A DNA stretch of 57,584 nt from Mesorhizobium sp. WSM3860 (GTDB lineage Bacteria; Pseudomonadota; Alphaproteobacteria; Rhizobiales; Rhizobiaceae), in assembly GCF_002294995.1 (NCBI RefSeq), contig NZ_NSGF01000029.1, positions 1-57,584 of the forward strand, in the 5' to 3' direction. A model generated the notes under the pieces. It was not told the DNA's origin. It saw only the letters and a program-made list of their open reading frames with translations, and did not search any database. A program made the position numbers and the translations under genes. Shown here in pieces: positions 49,379-57,584 of the stretch (the stretch's first letter is position 1; the number at the start of each line of letters is the position of its first letter).

Positions 49379-51568
49379 CTAGGCAGCCTTTTCCTTGGCC
49401 TTGCGCGGCAGATGCGCAACGATGTTCTCGATGATGCGCATGCCGGCATTGTGGCCGAGCGTCATGATCGATTCCGGGTGGAACTGCACGGCGGCGATCG
49501 GCTCCTTGCGGTGCTCGAAGGCCATGATGACGCCGTCCTCGGTCTCGGCCGTCACCACGAAACCTTCGGGCAGGCGCACCGGATCGGCGAAGATCGAATG
49601 GTAACGGCCAACGGTCACTTCCTTGGGCAGCCCCGAGAAGATGATGCCCGGCTTCGAGACGCGGATGCGCGAGGGCTTGCCATGCATCGGAATGTGCAGC
49701 TGCCGCAACTCGCCGCCATAGGCTTCGGCCAGCGCCTGCAGGCCGAGACAGACGCCGAAGACCGGCAGGTCGCGGGCGCGGGCTCGTCTGATGGTGGCGG
49801 CGCAGTCGAAGTCCTTCGGCGTGCCCGGTCCGGGGGAGAGCACGACGAGATCGGGCTTCAGCCGCTCGAACACCTCTTCCGGCACCGGCGTGCGCACGGT
49901 GGAGACATTGGCGCCGGTCTGGCGGAAGTAGTTGGCCAGCGTGTGGACGAAGGAGTCCTCGTGATCGACGAGCAGGATGTTGACGCCGTCGCCGACGCGC
50001 GCGGTGGTGCGTTCGGCGCCTGCGGCGTTGCCGGTCTTGGCGTCTCGTATGGCGGAGAGCATGGCGGATGCCTTCAGTTCGGTTTCGGCTTCTTCTTCCT
50101 CAGGAATGCTGTCGAAAAGCAATGTGGCGCCGGCGCGCACTTCGGCGATGCCGTCCTTGATGCGGATGGTGCGCAGCGTCAGCCCGGTGTTCATGTCGCC
50201 GTTGAAATTGACCATGCCGATCGCCCCGCCATACCAGGCGCGCGGGCTTTTCTCGTTCTGCTCGATGAAGCGCATGGCCCAGAGCTTCGGCGCGCCGGTG
50301 ACGGTAACCGCCCAGGCGTGCGACAGGAAGGCGTCGAAGGCGTCCATGCCTTCGCGCAGCCGCCCCTCGATATGGTCGACTGTGTGGATCAGGCGCGAAT
50401 ACATCTCAATCTGGCGGCGGCCGATGACGCGCACGGAGCCCGGTTCGCAGACGCGCGACTTGTCGTTGCGGTCGACGTCCGAGCACATGGTCAGCTCGGA
50501 CTCGTCCTTCTTGGAGTTGAGCAGCTTGAGGATCTGTTCCGAGTCGGAGATGGCGTCGTCGCCGCGCTTGATGGTGCCGGAGATGGGGCAGGTCTCGACG
50601 CGGCGGCCGTTGACGCGCACGAACATCTCCGGCGAGGCGCCGATCAGATATTCGTTTTCCCCCAAATTGATGAAGAAGGAATAGGGCGAGGGGTTGATCG
50701 ACTTCAGCTTGCGGGAAATGTCGGAGGGCTGGGTTTCGCAGCGCTCGTAGAACATCTGTCCAGGCACGACCTCGAACAGGTCGCCGCGCTTGAAGCTCTC
50801 CATCGCCCGGCGCACCAAATTGGCATATTCGCCGGGCTCATGGTCGCCGCGCGGCGGGATGCGGTCGGCGGTCCTGAACGGCTCGACAAGAGCATCGCGG
50901 GCCAAGCCTTCCGTGGAAAACCCTTCGCCGGAATAGTCGTAGCGGTCGGTCCAGGCCTTGGTCGAATAGTGGTCGACGACGAGGATCTCGTCGGGCAGGA
51001 ACAGCACCAGGTCGCGCTGGCTCTGCTTGCGCTCGAGCTTGTAATCGACGGGGTCGAACTGGAAGGCAAGATCGTAGCCGAAGGCGCCGTAAAGGCCGAG
51101 ATTGGCGTCCTCGGCGGTCTTGAACAAAGCCGTGATGGCACGCAGCACCGTGAAGACGGACGGCACCCGGCTGCGCTCCTCCTCGGTGAAGACGCGGCCG
51201 GGCTTGGCGACATCGAGGCGGATCAGCTTTTTCGAGCTCTCGGCAATCGTCACCTCGCTCAGCGCGCCAAGCGCCTTGCCGATCACCGGCAGCAGCACTT
51301 CGCCGCGCTGGTTCAGCGCCTCAATGCGCATGGCACGGCCGCGCGCCGAGATCACCAGCGGCGGATCGATGATGGCAGTGTCCCAGCGTGTGTAACGGCC
51401 CGGATATTCGTAGTTCGAGGAGAACACCGCGCCGCGGCGGGAATTCAGGCCGTCGACATAGGCGTCGATCGCGCCTTCATAGGGCTGGTCATGGCGCTCT
51501 CGGGTGATCGTCACCCCGCCTGCGGTGACGAAGCGCTCCGCCCCGTTGTCCAGAACTGTAGTCGTCAT
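49379..51568 (-). CDS. trpE(G): Fused anthranilate synthase TrpE-TrpG
   Basis: A 729-residue fusion of both anthranilate synthase subunits, the first step of tryptophan synthesis. I start at 51568 (GGAGACGGCA before the ATG). The TrpE part (~1-510) has the chorismate-site segments YLIGASPEMFVRV, CPISGTIKRGDD, ELTMCSDVDRNDKSRVCEPG and SHAWAVTVTGAPK. The glutamine amidotransferase part (~525-725) has LLVDHEDSFVHTLANYF, SPGPGTP, nucleophile Cys in FGVCLG and His-Glu in VQFHPE. The fusion is usual in rhizobia. Confidence 0.96.
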   Translation of the reverse strand: MTTTVLDNGAERFVTAGGVTITRERHDQPYEGAIDAYVDGLNSRRGAVFSSNYEYPGRYTRWDTAIIDPPLVISARGRAMRIEALNQRGEVLLPVIGKALGALSEVTIAESSKKLIRLDVAKPGRVFTEEERSRVPSVFTVLRAITALFKTAEDANLGLYGAFGYDLAFQFDPVDYKLERKQSQRDLVLFLPDEILVVDHYSTKAWTDRYDYSGEGFSTEGLARDALVEPFRTADRIPPRGDHEPGEYANLVRRAMESFKRGDLFEVVPGQMFYERCETQPSDISRKLKSINPSPYSFFINLGENEYLIGASPEMFVRVNGRRVETCPISGTIKRGDDAISDSEQILKLLNSKKDESELTMCSDVDRNDKSRVCEPGSVRVIGRRQIEMYSRLIHTVDHIEGRLREGMDAFDAFLSHAWAVTVTGAPKLWAMRFIEQNEKSPRAWYGGAIGMVNFNGDMNTGLTLRTIRIKDGIAEVRAGATLLFDSIPEEEEAETELKASAMLSAIRDAKTGNAAGAERTTARVGDGVNILLVDHEDSFVHTLANYFRQTGANVSTVRTPVPEEVFERLKPDLVVLSPGPGTPKDFDCAATIRRARARDLPVFGVCLGLQALAEAYGGELRQLHIPMHGKPSRIRVSKPGIIFSGLPKEVTVGRYHSIFADPVRLPEGFVVTAETEDGVIMAFEHRKEPIAAVQFHPESIMTLGHNAGMRIIENIVAHLPRKAKEKAA

Positions 51569-51614
51569 TGCCGTCTCCATCAGCGTTTTGGGCAACGGAC
51601 CCGGGAATGGCTTG

Positions 51615-51652
51615 AAAAAACAAATGGCCGCCCGGACATTCCGTTGCGGCCA
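51615..51652 (-). terminator. trpL attenuator terminator
   Basis: On the minus strand TGGCCGC (51652-51646) pairs with GCGGCCA (51631-51625), with an inner CGGA-ATG-TCCG stem, followed by TTTGTTTTTT (to 51615). A complete intrinsic terminator placed between trpL and trpEG. Confidence 0.9.
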
Positions 51653-51690
51653 CCCTCATTTTCACGCACGCGCGTTCGAACCGGCCGCTG

Positions 51691-51735
51691 TCAGCGAGCC
51701 CACCACCAAACGGTCTTGTTCGAACGCATGTTCAT
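51691..51735 (-). CDS. trpL: TrpL leader peptide
   Basis: The 14-residue peptide MNMRSNKTVWWWAR from ATG 51735, with GGGAG upstream, followed by the attenuator. Three consecutive Trp codons make it the leader of trpE(G); the same design is known in Sinorhizobium meliloti. There the released RNA (rnTrpL) and the peptide have been reported to act in trans, so this locus may also yield a regulatory RNA. Confidence 0.92.
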   Translation of the reverse strand: MNMRSNKTVWWWAR

Positions 51736-51803
51736 AGGGACTCCCATAGCGGCGAATGACGGCCCACGCAACTGGATTTCACGCGAACGGTAAAGCCGGC
51801 CCG

Positions 51804-52856
51804 TCAGTCCTCCAGCGTGCCGGAGCGCGCGTCGGCGCTCCTCTTGTCGCCGGCGAACTTCAAAAGATCCTCACCGGCGCGGATGATGCGGCGCGAACGG
51901 CGGGTCAGGATGAAACCCGACTGGGGCGCGAACACCTCGGTGCGGCCGCCAGCTTCGCCGGGCGCATGAACGATCGTCGCCAGCCGGTCGCCCTTGTTGA
52001 CGCGGTCGCCAGGCTTGACGTCGTACAGGATGGCGCCGGCCTTGGGCGAGGGCATCATCTCGATGTTTTCCAGCGGAACGACGGCGCCGGAGAAGCTGCT
52101 CGGCTTCGGGACGGAAGGGTCCTGGATGACGCCCCGCGTCACCAGCAAGCGGTAGAGACCGGCGGCGTCGGAGGCGGCCAAGCCGCTGTCGACATCCAGC
52201 ATGCCGCGATATTCGACCGTGGTGGCGACGCGCCTGTCGAACCGCGCGACGCTCGCAGGCACATTTTGATAGGGCATGATCGAGGCGCCCTCGAAGGTAC
52301 CGCTACTGTCCTCCCTCCACAGCAAGACGGCATCGATGCCCATCGCAGCCGCGCAATCGGCCATATGCGGCCACAGGCTGGTGTGGATGTAGATATAAGG
52401 AAGACCTTCGTCGTCGCAGTGGAGATCGAGCACGATGTCGTTGCCGAGCGAGAGCTCGACCCGCTTCTTCAGCCGGCGGTCGGCGCCGCCGAGGCTGACA
52501 TCCGCTAAAAGCTTGGCGTCCGGCGCGGCAAGCAGCGGGAAGGCGCGGTTGAAGTTGGTGCGGGTGCCGAGGTTGAAGCGGCCCTGATGCTCACCGAAGT
52601 GATACTGGGCGCGGCCGATCGGGTTGGCCCACGGCACGACGGTGATGGCGCCCTTGATGCGCCCTTCTGCTTCGGCCCTGGCAAGCATCGGCATCAGCGC
52701 GTCGATGGCGACGACGCCCGGCAACTCCCCGGCATGAAGCGCCGCCTGCAGATAGGCCGAGGGCGCCGCCTTGTCCGTGCCCCCGAAGCGGAAAACCGGG
52801 AATTCATAAGCAACGCCTTCGCTGTCGCCTGCGATGCGCTCGATGGTCTTTTGCAT
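51804..52856 (-). CDS. Succinylglutamate desuccinylase / aspartoacylase family
   Basis: A 350-residue zinc deacylase from the Met at 52856 (TTGGAGG upstream). Metal/catalytic pattern: AALHAGELPGVVAIDAL (zinc His and Glu), NPIGRAQYHFGEHQGRFN, and IVLDLHCDDEGLPY (second zinc His). The C-terminal ~90 residues form a biotinyl-like beta domain (GAILYDVKPGDRVNKGDRLATIV). This branch deacylates N-acyl amino acids or ectoine-like compounds; exact substrate unknown. Confidence 0.87.
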   Translation of the reverse strand: MQKTIERIAGDSEGVAYEFPVFRFGGTDKAAPSAYLQAALHAGELPGVVAIDALMPMLARAEAEGRIKGAITVVPWANPIGRAQYHFGEHQGRFNLGTRTNFNRAFPLLAAPDAKLLADVSLGGADRRLKKRVELSLGNDIVLDLHCDDEGLPYIYIHTSLWPHMADCAAAMGIDAVLLWREDSSGTFEGASIMPYQNVPASVARFDRRVATTVEYRGMLDVDSGLAASDAAGLYRLLVTRGVIQDPSVPKPSSFSGAVVPLENIEMMPSPKAGAILYDVKPGDRVNKGDRLATIVHAPGEAGGRTEVFAPQSGFILTRRSRRIIRAGEDLLKFAGDKRSADARSGTLED

Positions 52857-53011
52857 GGGGTTGACCTCCAATGAAGCGGCCAGACATGCATCGTTGCGGC
52901 CAGGGTGTCAGTGGTCCAGTCCGCCCGCGCGATAGGCGCAAGCCGACTGTCGAACGCCTTGAGCACTGTTTTGCCAAGACCGAGAGGCCGACGTGCAGCG
53001 GCGATCTGGCG

Positions 53012-54388
53012 TTAGGCCAGCGGCTTCAAGTCCTGGGCGATGGTCGGCAGAAGCTCCGAGACGTTGGGGTGGATGTGCATGGCGCGCGCCAGCGTCGAGA
53101 CCGGCGCCTTGGCATACATCAGATCGAGCACTGAGTGGATCGCCTCGTCGCCGCCCGGTCCGAGCACCGAACAGCCGAGGATCTCGCCGGTGTCGGCGTC
53201 GGCCAGGATCTTCATGAAGCCTTGCGTCTCGCCCTTTTCGACGGCGCGGCCGACACGGGTCATCGGCCGCTGGCCGACAAGCGCGCGGCGGCCGGATTTC
53301 TTGACAGCGTTCTCGGTCATGCCGCAGCGGCCGAGCGGCGGATCGATATAGAGCGCATAGGCCTCGATCCGGTCGGTGACCTTGCGCGGATCGTTGTCGA
53401 GCAGATTGGCGGCGACGATCTCGTAGTCGTTGTAGGAGGTGTGGGTGAAGGCGCCCTTGCCGTTGCAGTCGCCCATCGCCCAGATGCCGGGCACATTGGT
53501 GCGCAACTGGTCGTCGACGACGATGTAGCCGCGCTGGTCGACCTCGACGCCGGCCTTGTCGAGGCCGAGGTCGTCGGTGTTGGGGACGCGGCCGAGCGCC
53601 AGCAGCACATGCGAGCCGACCGCCGGCGGCTTGCCGGCGGAGAAGGTCACGGCGATACCGTTGCCCTGCCTGGCAAAGGCGATGTCCTGGGCGCCGACAT
53701 GGACGGTGATGCCTTCGTTTTCGAGGATCGACTGGATCGCGGCCGAGACGTCCTCGTCCTCGCGGCCGGTCAGCCGCGGCGCTTTCTCGATCACCGTGAC
53801 CTCGGAGCCGAAACGGCGGAACATCTGGGCGAATTCGAGCGAGATATAGCTGCCGCCGACGACGACCAGATGGCTGGGCAGCACATCGAGATCCATCATC
53901 GAGGAGTTGGTGAGATAAGGGACGTCGTTGACGCCGGGCAGGTCCGGCACGGAGGCGCGCCCGCCGGTGTTGAGGAAGATTTTTGGCGCGGTCAGCAGGT
54001 CGTCGCCGACGCGCACTGTATTAGCGGATTCGAATCTGGCATGGCCGCGATAAAGCGTGCAGCCCTTCATCCCCGCGATCCAGCTTTCGAGATTGGCGCG
54101 GGCGTCGTTGGTCACCTTGTCCTTGCGTGCCTTGATCCTTTGATAGTCGACCCCGACCGGACCGGAGAGCGCGACGCCATAGTCGGCAGCGCGGCGGGCA
54201 AGATGCGCGGCGTAGGCGCTCGCCACCATCGCCTTGGTCGGCATGCAGCCGGTGTTGACGCAGGTGCCGCCGATAAGCTTGCGCTCGATCAGCGCCACGC
54301 TCATGCCGGCGGCCTCGAGCCGGCCGGCGAGCGAAGGGCCGGCCTGGCCGGCGCCAATGACGATGGCGTCGAAGCTCTTCGCGCTCAT
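53012..54388 (-). CDS. FAD-dependent pyridine nucleotide-disulfide oxidoreductase
   Basis: A 458-residue flavoprotein: FAD site DAIVIGAGQAGPSLAGRL, redox-active pair in GGTCVNTGCMPTK, NAD site VVVGGSYISLEFAQMFRRFG, and the C-terminal GMGDC-like AMGDCNGKGAFTHT. It resembles mercuric reductase and lipoamide dehydrogenase but lacks the C-terminal cysteine pair of MerA and any mer or lpd partner genes nearby. The active-site region HIHPNVSELLPT is close to the dihydrolipoamide-dehydrogenase-like group. The start overlaps the DUF4126 stop (ATGA). Confidence 0.88.
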   Translation of the reverse strand: MSAKSFDAIVIGAGQAGPSLAGRLEAAGMSVALIERKLIGGTCVNTGCMPTKAMVASAYAAHLARRAADYGVALSGPVGVDYQRIKARKDKVTNDARANLESWIAGMKGCTLYRGHARFESANTVRVGDDLLTAPKIFLNTGGRASVPDLPGVNDVPYLTNSSMMDLDVLPSHLVVVGGSYISLEFAQMFRRFGSEVTVIEKAPRLTGREDEDVSAAIQSILENEGITVHVGAQDIAFARQGNGIAVTFSAGKPPAVGSHVLLALGRVPNTDDLGLDKAGVEVDQRGYIVVDDQLRTNVPGIWAMGDCNGKGAFTHTSYNDYEIVAANLLDNDPRKVTDRIEAYALYIDPPLGRCGMTENAVKKSGRRALVGQRPMTRVGRAVEKGETQGFMKILADADTGEILGCSVLGPGGDEAIHSVLDLMYAKAPVSTLARAMHIHPNVSELLPTIAQDLKPLA

Positions 54389-54849
54389 GCGACCGCCGCC
54401 ACGATCAGCAGGCCGCCGATGATCGCCACCGCGTCCTCGATGAAGGCGGCAGGCGGATCCTTGCCGAAGGCGGCAGCCATCCTTGCGCGTGCCTCTGCGC
54501 CGCCGAGCGTGCCGATCACCGCGCCTATCGTGCCGGCGATGAGGCCGCCGATGGTGGCGCCGGCCGTGGCGCCGATCACCGCGCCGCAGAAGGCGCCCGT
54601 GACGATGCGGGCGCCGAATTGCTGCGGCACCTTGCGGCTCGGCGTGGACGGCAACTGGTCGGTGACAAGCTCGACGATCGCCAGGACGGTGAAGACGCCG
54701 ACCGCGATCCAGTGGCCCATGAAGCCTGCCCAGGTGCCGGCAACCGGGATCCAGCCGAGATACGAGCCCCAGGCAACGACGGCCGGCGCGGTCATGGCGC
54801 GAAGGCCGGCGACGACGCCAATCAGCAATGCCAGAATGTAGAGCATCAT
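54385..54849 (-). CDS. DUF4126 membrane protein
   Basis: A 154-residue membrane protein from the Met at 54849 (GAGGGGGG before it). Four to five hydrophobic segments, with ALLIGVVAGLRAMTAPAVVAW at the front, ELVTDQLPSTPSRKVPQQFG in a loop and Gly/Ala-rich helices after it (GATAGATIGGLIAGTIGAV). The ending overlaps the flavoprotein start by 4 bases, so the two are co-translated. Function unknown. Confidence 0.85.
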   Translation of the reverse strand: MMLYILALLIGVVAGLRAMTAPAVVAWGSYLGWIPVAGTWAGFMGHWIAVGVFTVLAIVELVTDQLPSTPSRKVPQQFGARIVTGAFCGAVIGATAGATIGGLIAGTIGAVIGTLGGAEARARMAAAFGKDPPAAFIEDAVAIIGGLLIVAAVA

Positions 54850-54980
54850 CACCCCCCTCAAATTCGGAGCCCCGCACGGTTCCGCGGATGGCAAGCTAGC
54901 ATAGGCCTGGCGTTTGGCCACGGGCTTTTCCGGCCGGGCGGATTGTGCTTTGGCAGCGGGACGGGAATGGAGGAGCGGCC

Positions 54981-55538
54981 ATGACGAAAGGCGAGCGCAT
55001 GAAGATGGCGGCGGGCGAATGGTACAGCTGCATCGACCCGGAGCTGGAAGCGCTGCGCGTGGCCGCCAGCGATGCGGTGTTCGAGCATAACAGCATGCCG
55101 CCCCGGCAGCGCGGCGACATCGGCGCGGCCTTGCGAGCGCTGCTCGGCGGCGTGGGCGAGGGCGCGCGCATCGAGGCGCCGTTCCACTGCGCTTACGGCT
55201 TCAACCTGTTCCTCGGCGACGGCGCCTTCCTCAACGCCGGTTGCACCATCCTCGATACCGCGCCGGTGAAGATCGGCAGGAGGACGCTGCTTGGCCCCAA
55301 TGTGCAGATCTATTGCGCCGAGCATCACCGCGAGGCCGCCGGGCGGCTGGCCGGATTGGAGATCGCCAAATCGGTGACGATCGGCGATAACGCGTGGATC
55401 GGCGGCAGCGCGGTGATCCTCGCCGGTGTCAGCATCGGCGAAGGCGCCATCGTCGGTGCCGGCGCGGTGGTGACGCGCGACGTGCCGGCCAATGCGACCG
55501 TGGTCGGCAACCCGGCGCGGGTGGTTACACGCCGCTGA
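54981..55538 (+). CDS. Maltose/galactoside O-acetyltransferase type
   Basis: A 185-residue protein from ATG 54981 (GGAGG upstream). It has the Mac N-terminal domain (KGERMKMAAGEWYSCIDPEL) and a left-handed beta helix with hexapeptide repeats and the catalytic His in AEHHREA; GDNAWIGGSAVILAGVSIGEG and AVVTRDVPANATVVGNPAR close it. It acetylates a sugar with acetyl-CoA. It overlaps the next gene's end convergently by 14 bases. Confidence 0.9.
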   Translation: MTKGERMKMAAGEWYSCIDPELEALRVAASDAVFEHNSMPPRQRGDIGAALRALLGGVGEGARIEAPFHCAYGFNLFLGDGAFLNAGCTILDTAPVKIGRRTLLGPNVQIYCAEHHREAAGRLAGLEIAKSVTIGDNAWIGGSAVILAGVSIGEGAIVGAGAVVTRDVPANATVVGNPARVVTRR

Positions 55539-56508
55539 GGGCGACCTGTGCGCCGCCCTTCGAGAATTCCCGCCGGTACTGCATCGGCGACGTTCTGAGC
55601 CGCGCCGCGAAATGCTGGCGCAGCGACGTGGCGCTGCCGAAGCCGGCCTCGAAGGCCACCATGTCCATCGACTTGTCGGTCTGTTCCAGCAGCCTCTGCG
55701 CCAGCGCCACGCGCTGTTCGGCCAGCCAGTTGCCGAAGCTGGTGCCGGTCGTCTTCTGGAAGCGACGCGTAAAGGTGCGGCGGGTGAGGCCAGCTGCTTC
55801 GGCGACGCTGTCCAGGGTGTGAGCTTTGCCAAGCGTTGCCCGCACCTCATCAAGGGCTTTTGTGAATCGGTCGGCGTTTGGCGTGGGCGCCAGCGGGCGC
55901 TCGATGAACTGAGCCTGTCCGCCCTGCCTGTGCGGCGACAGCACGATGTGGCGGGCGAGCCGAAGCGCTGCCTCGGCGCCGTAGCGGGCGCGCACGATGT
56001 GCAGGCAGCAGTCCAGCCCGGCGGCGACGCCGGCCGAGGTGACGATGTCGCCTTCATCGACATAGAGAACATCCGCGTCGACGGCGATGTCGGGGTGGAG
56101 CACTTGCAACTGATCGGTATAGGCCCAATGCGTGGTCGCCTTGCGTCCCGCCAGCAGTCCGGCGGCGGCGATGGCGAACGTGCCGAGGCACAGGCCGACG
56201 ATCAGCGCGCCGCGCTCATGTGCCTGTTCGAGTGCATGCTTGAGCGGCGCGGCCAGCGGAGCATCGAGATCCTTCCAGCTTGGGATGATGACGATGTCGG
56301 CCGCGTCGAGCGCCGAAAGATCGTGCGGGACCGAAATGCTCAAACCGGCATCGGTACGGATAGGTCCTTGCTCCACCGCGCAGACGCGGAAGTCGAAGCG
56401 CGGCAGGCCGAGCTTGGTGCGGTCCGCGCCGAAGACCAGGCAAGGCACGGAAAGGTGGAACGGGCTGATGCCGTCGAAGGCGACGACGGCGATGATCGGA
56501 TTGCGCAT
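55525..56508 (-). CDS. GlxA-type regulator (DJ-1/PfpI + AraC)
   Basis: A 327-residue regulator. A DJ-1/PfpI-like domain (~1-190) has GLCLGTFAIAAAGLLAGRKAT with the elbow Cys and DEGDIVTSAGVAAGLD; the AraC-type C-terminus has two HTHs (LDSVAEAAGLTRRTFTRRFQ, MDMVAFEAGFGSATSLRQHF). Divergent from the cysteine hydrolase gene 127 bases away, it probably controls that gene in response to a small ligand. Confidence 0.9.
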   Translation of the reverse strand: MRNPIIAVVAFDGISPFHLSVPCLVFGADRTKLGLPRFDFRVCAVEQGPIRTDAGLSISVPHDLSALDAADIVIIPSWKDLDAPLAAPLKHALEQAHERGALIVGLCLGTFAIAAAGLLAGRKATTHWAYTDQLQVLHPDIAVDADVLYVDEGDIVTSAGVAAGLDCCLHIVRARYGAEAALRLARHIVLSPHRQGGQAQFIERPLAPTPNADRFTKALDEVRATLGKAHTLDSVAEAAGLTRRTFTRRFQKTTGTSFGNWLAEQRVALAQRLLEQTDKSMDMVAFEAGFGSATSLRQHFAARLRTSPMQYRREFSKGGAQVALSGV

Positions 56509-56634
56509 GCAGACATCACCAGGTTACGGCAAAGAGCGTCCCAATTCTTTCGAATAATGTCAATTGGGCCACTTTCTGCGAAAGGATGTTCGGCCTAGCT
56601 TCGCGCCCATCAACCCGGTCGAAAGGAAACCGCC

Positions 56635-57276
56635 ATGTCAGCACCAGCCACCCAGCCACGCCGCGCGCTCGTCGTCGTCGATGTCCAGAACGACTACAAT
56701 GGCGGCAATCTCGCCATCCAGCATCCGCCCTTCGCCGACAGCGTCGCCAATGTGGCGCGCGCCATGGACGCCGCCACCGCTGCCGGCATCAAGGTCGTGG
56801 TCGTGAAGCAGATGGCGCCGGGGACTTCGCCGATCTTCGCCAAGGGCAGCCATGGCGGCGAACTGCATCCCGAGATCGCCGGGCGCGCCCGCGACCACTA
56901 TGTCGAGAAGACGCTGCCCTCCGCCTTCACAGGCACCGACCTCGAGAACTGGCTGCGCGCCAACCACATCGATACGATCGCGGTCGTCGGCTACATGACG
57001 CATAATTGCGACCTGTCGACCATCATCCATGCGGTGCATATGGGCTTTGCCGTCGAGTTCCTATCGGATGCCAGCGGCTCGGTTCCCTACGCCAACAGCG
57101 CCGGCTACGCGTCTGCCGAAGACATCCATCGCGTGGTGAGCGTGGTGCTGCAGTCGCGCTTCGCCGCAGTGCTCAAGACCGCGGAATGGATCGATTGCCT
57201 GAAGACCGGGGCCCTGCCGGAGCGCGACACGATCTATGCGTCGAACCAGCGGGCGCTGAAGCGGAACGCTGCATAG
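56635..57276 (+). CDS. Isochorismatase-family cysteine hydrolase
   Basis: A 213-residue protein with the Asp-Lys-Cys triad: Asp in VVVDVQNDY, Lys in RDHYVEKTLPSAF and Cys in VVGYMTHNCD. The fold is that of nicotinamidases and N-carbamoyl hydrolases. The substrate is unknown. Its partner is the divergent GlxA-type regulator, a common pairing. Confidence 0.88.
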   Translation: MSAPATQPRRALVVVDVQNDYNGGNLAIQHPPFADSVANVARAMDAATAAGIKVVVVKQMAPGTSPIFAKGSHGGELHPEIAGRARDHYVEKTLPSAFTGTDLENWLRANHIDTIAVVGYMTHNCDLSTIIHAVHMGFAVEFLSDASGSVPYANSAGYASAEDIHRVVSVVLQSRFAAVLKTAEWIDCLKTGALPERDTIYASNQRALKRNAA

Positions 57277-57376
57277 AGCATTTCACCGCTTCACGGACAC
57301 GGCGAAGGCTCTGGCTTTTGCTTTTGACGCAATTCCGGACGGAAAACCGCTCACACTTTTCCTGGAATTGCTCTAG
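57277..57376. repeat. Rhizobial intergenic repeat element
   Basis: A ~100-base stretch (TAGAGCATTTCACCG ... TTTTCCTGGAATTGCTCTAG) that resembles a repeat found in many copies between genes of Mesorhizobium and relatives, as I recall. Its ends AGAGCA/TGCTCT are inverted, and the inner GCAATTCCGGACGGAAAACCG is the repeat's best-known part. It lies between convergent genes. Confidence 0.65.
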
Positions 57377-57394
57377 CCGCACCAACGCCGAAAG

Positions 57395-57427
57395 AAAAAG
57401 GGCGCTGCAACAGTGCGGCGCCCTTGG
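57395..57427 (-). terminator. fhs terminator
   Basis: On the minus strand AAGGGCGC and GCGCCCTT form a stem (with CGCACTGTTGCA between them), followed by TTTTCTTTC. It lies just after the fhs stop at 57450, and is symmetric enough to serve the facing gene as well. Confidence 0.8.
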
Positions 57428-57449
57428 TCGTTTCAGCTCCTGACGCTGC

Positions 57450-57584
57450 TTAGAACAGGCCCTCGATCTGGCCCTGCTCGTTGAGGAAGATCTTTTCCGA
57501 GGAGGGTGCCTTGGGCAGGCCGGGCATGGTCATGATCTCGCCGCAGATGATGACGACGAAGCCGGCGCCGGCCGAGAGCCTGAC
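57450..57584 (-). CDS. fhs: Formate-tetrahydrofolate ligase, C-terminal end
   Basis: The last 44 codons of the gene are visible: LSAGAGFVVIICGEIMTMPG then LPKAPSSEKIF and EGQ-type ending IEGLF before TAA at 57452-57450. This is the invariant C-terminus of Fhs, which makes 10-formyl-THF from formate and ATP. The rest lies to the right of the window. Confidence 0.9.
   Translation of the reverse strand, partial: VRLSAGAGFVVIICGEIMTMPGLPKAPSSEKIFLNEQGQIEGLF

Noticed and set aside
49337..51793. 818-codon plus-strand frame
   Set aside because: The longest open frame in the window, but wholly antisense to trpEG and its leader; low motif content.
53135..54841. 568-codon plus-strand frame
   Set aside because: Antisense to the flavoprotein and DUF4126 genes.
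54389..54877. N-terminal extension of the flavoprotein
   Set aside because: The frame runs into DUF4126 out of frame; the FAD motif begins right after the Met at 54388, which overlaps the previous stop as ATGA.
1..57584. CRISPR arrays, rRNA genes, riboswitches
   Set aside because: I looked for regularly spaced repeats, rRNA signatures and well-known riboswitch cores and saw none.

Overview
The window looks like a chromosome segment of a Mesorhizobium-like alphaproteobacterium (Hyphomicrobiales). The evidence is high GC, a complete SciP/CtrA/ChpT cell-cycle cluster with GANTC sites, an EipA (DUF1134) protein, a fused TrpE-TrpG preceded by a WWW leader peptide, a NolR-like regulator, and an intergenic repeat typical of rhizobia. 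Genus is inference; no 16S gene is present.

Layout. (1) 1-9.04 kb is mobile DNA. A minus-strand run, helix-turn-helix protein > AAA ATPase > ParB-methyltransferase > small terminase-like > large terminase, reads off the left edge. A plus-strand cassette (small protein, DUF2924, large serine recombinase, small HTH protein) follows. The first 1.19 kb is a perfect 594-bp tandem duplication that cuts the terminase. Between the ATPase and the methyltransferase lies a symmetric inverted array of GGTAAC/GTTACC hexamers. (2) 9.04-19.4 kb is an accessory zone of tiny, mostly uncharacterised proteins. It holds two diverged, oppositely oriented copies of one multigene cassette sharing a promoter layout, a decayed NYN-LOTUS gene, an IS3 remnant, an AI-2E-type permease and a PHB-depolymerase-like esterase. 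It ends at the 3' end of a tRNA-Met, a classic island integration site. (3) 19.4-57.6 kb is conserved chromosome: an Idh/MocA oxidoreductase, mnmA, the sciP-fliJ-ctrA-response regulator-chpT-eipA cluster, and a coiled-coil membrane protein. Then come a SpoU methylase, a NolR-like regulator, HugZ, a CoA-transferase with an SDR, a GNAT, a GST, a Nudix hydrolase and a phosphoesterase. The right part holds a wHTH-TM-TPR protein, leuA with a Leu-rich leader peptide, an ATP-grasp/esterase pair, an SDR/AbrB/monooxygenase group, a CDF transporter, trpEG with its TrpL attenuator, an AspA/AstE-like deacylase, a flavoprotein/DUF4126 pair, an acetyltransferase, a GlxA-type regulator facing a cysteine hydrolase, and the 3' end of fhs.

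How the genes fit together. ChpT passes phosphate from the CckA kinase to CtrA, and SciP inhibits CtrA. The four GANTC sites upstream of ctrA suggest control by CcrM methylation. leuA and trpEG each carry a leader peptide rich in the amino acid they make, implying ribosome-mediated attenuation. The least explained parts are the hexamer palindrome near 3.0 kb, the duplicated small-gene cassettes at 10.7-12.5 and 17.7-18.9 kb, and the ATP-grasp/esterase pair at 41.2-43.1 kb. All calls come from reading sequence; no database search was run.
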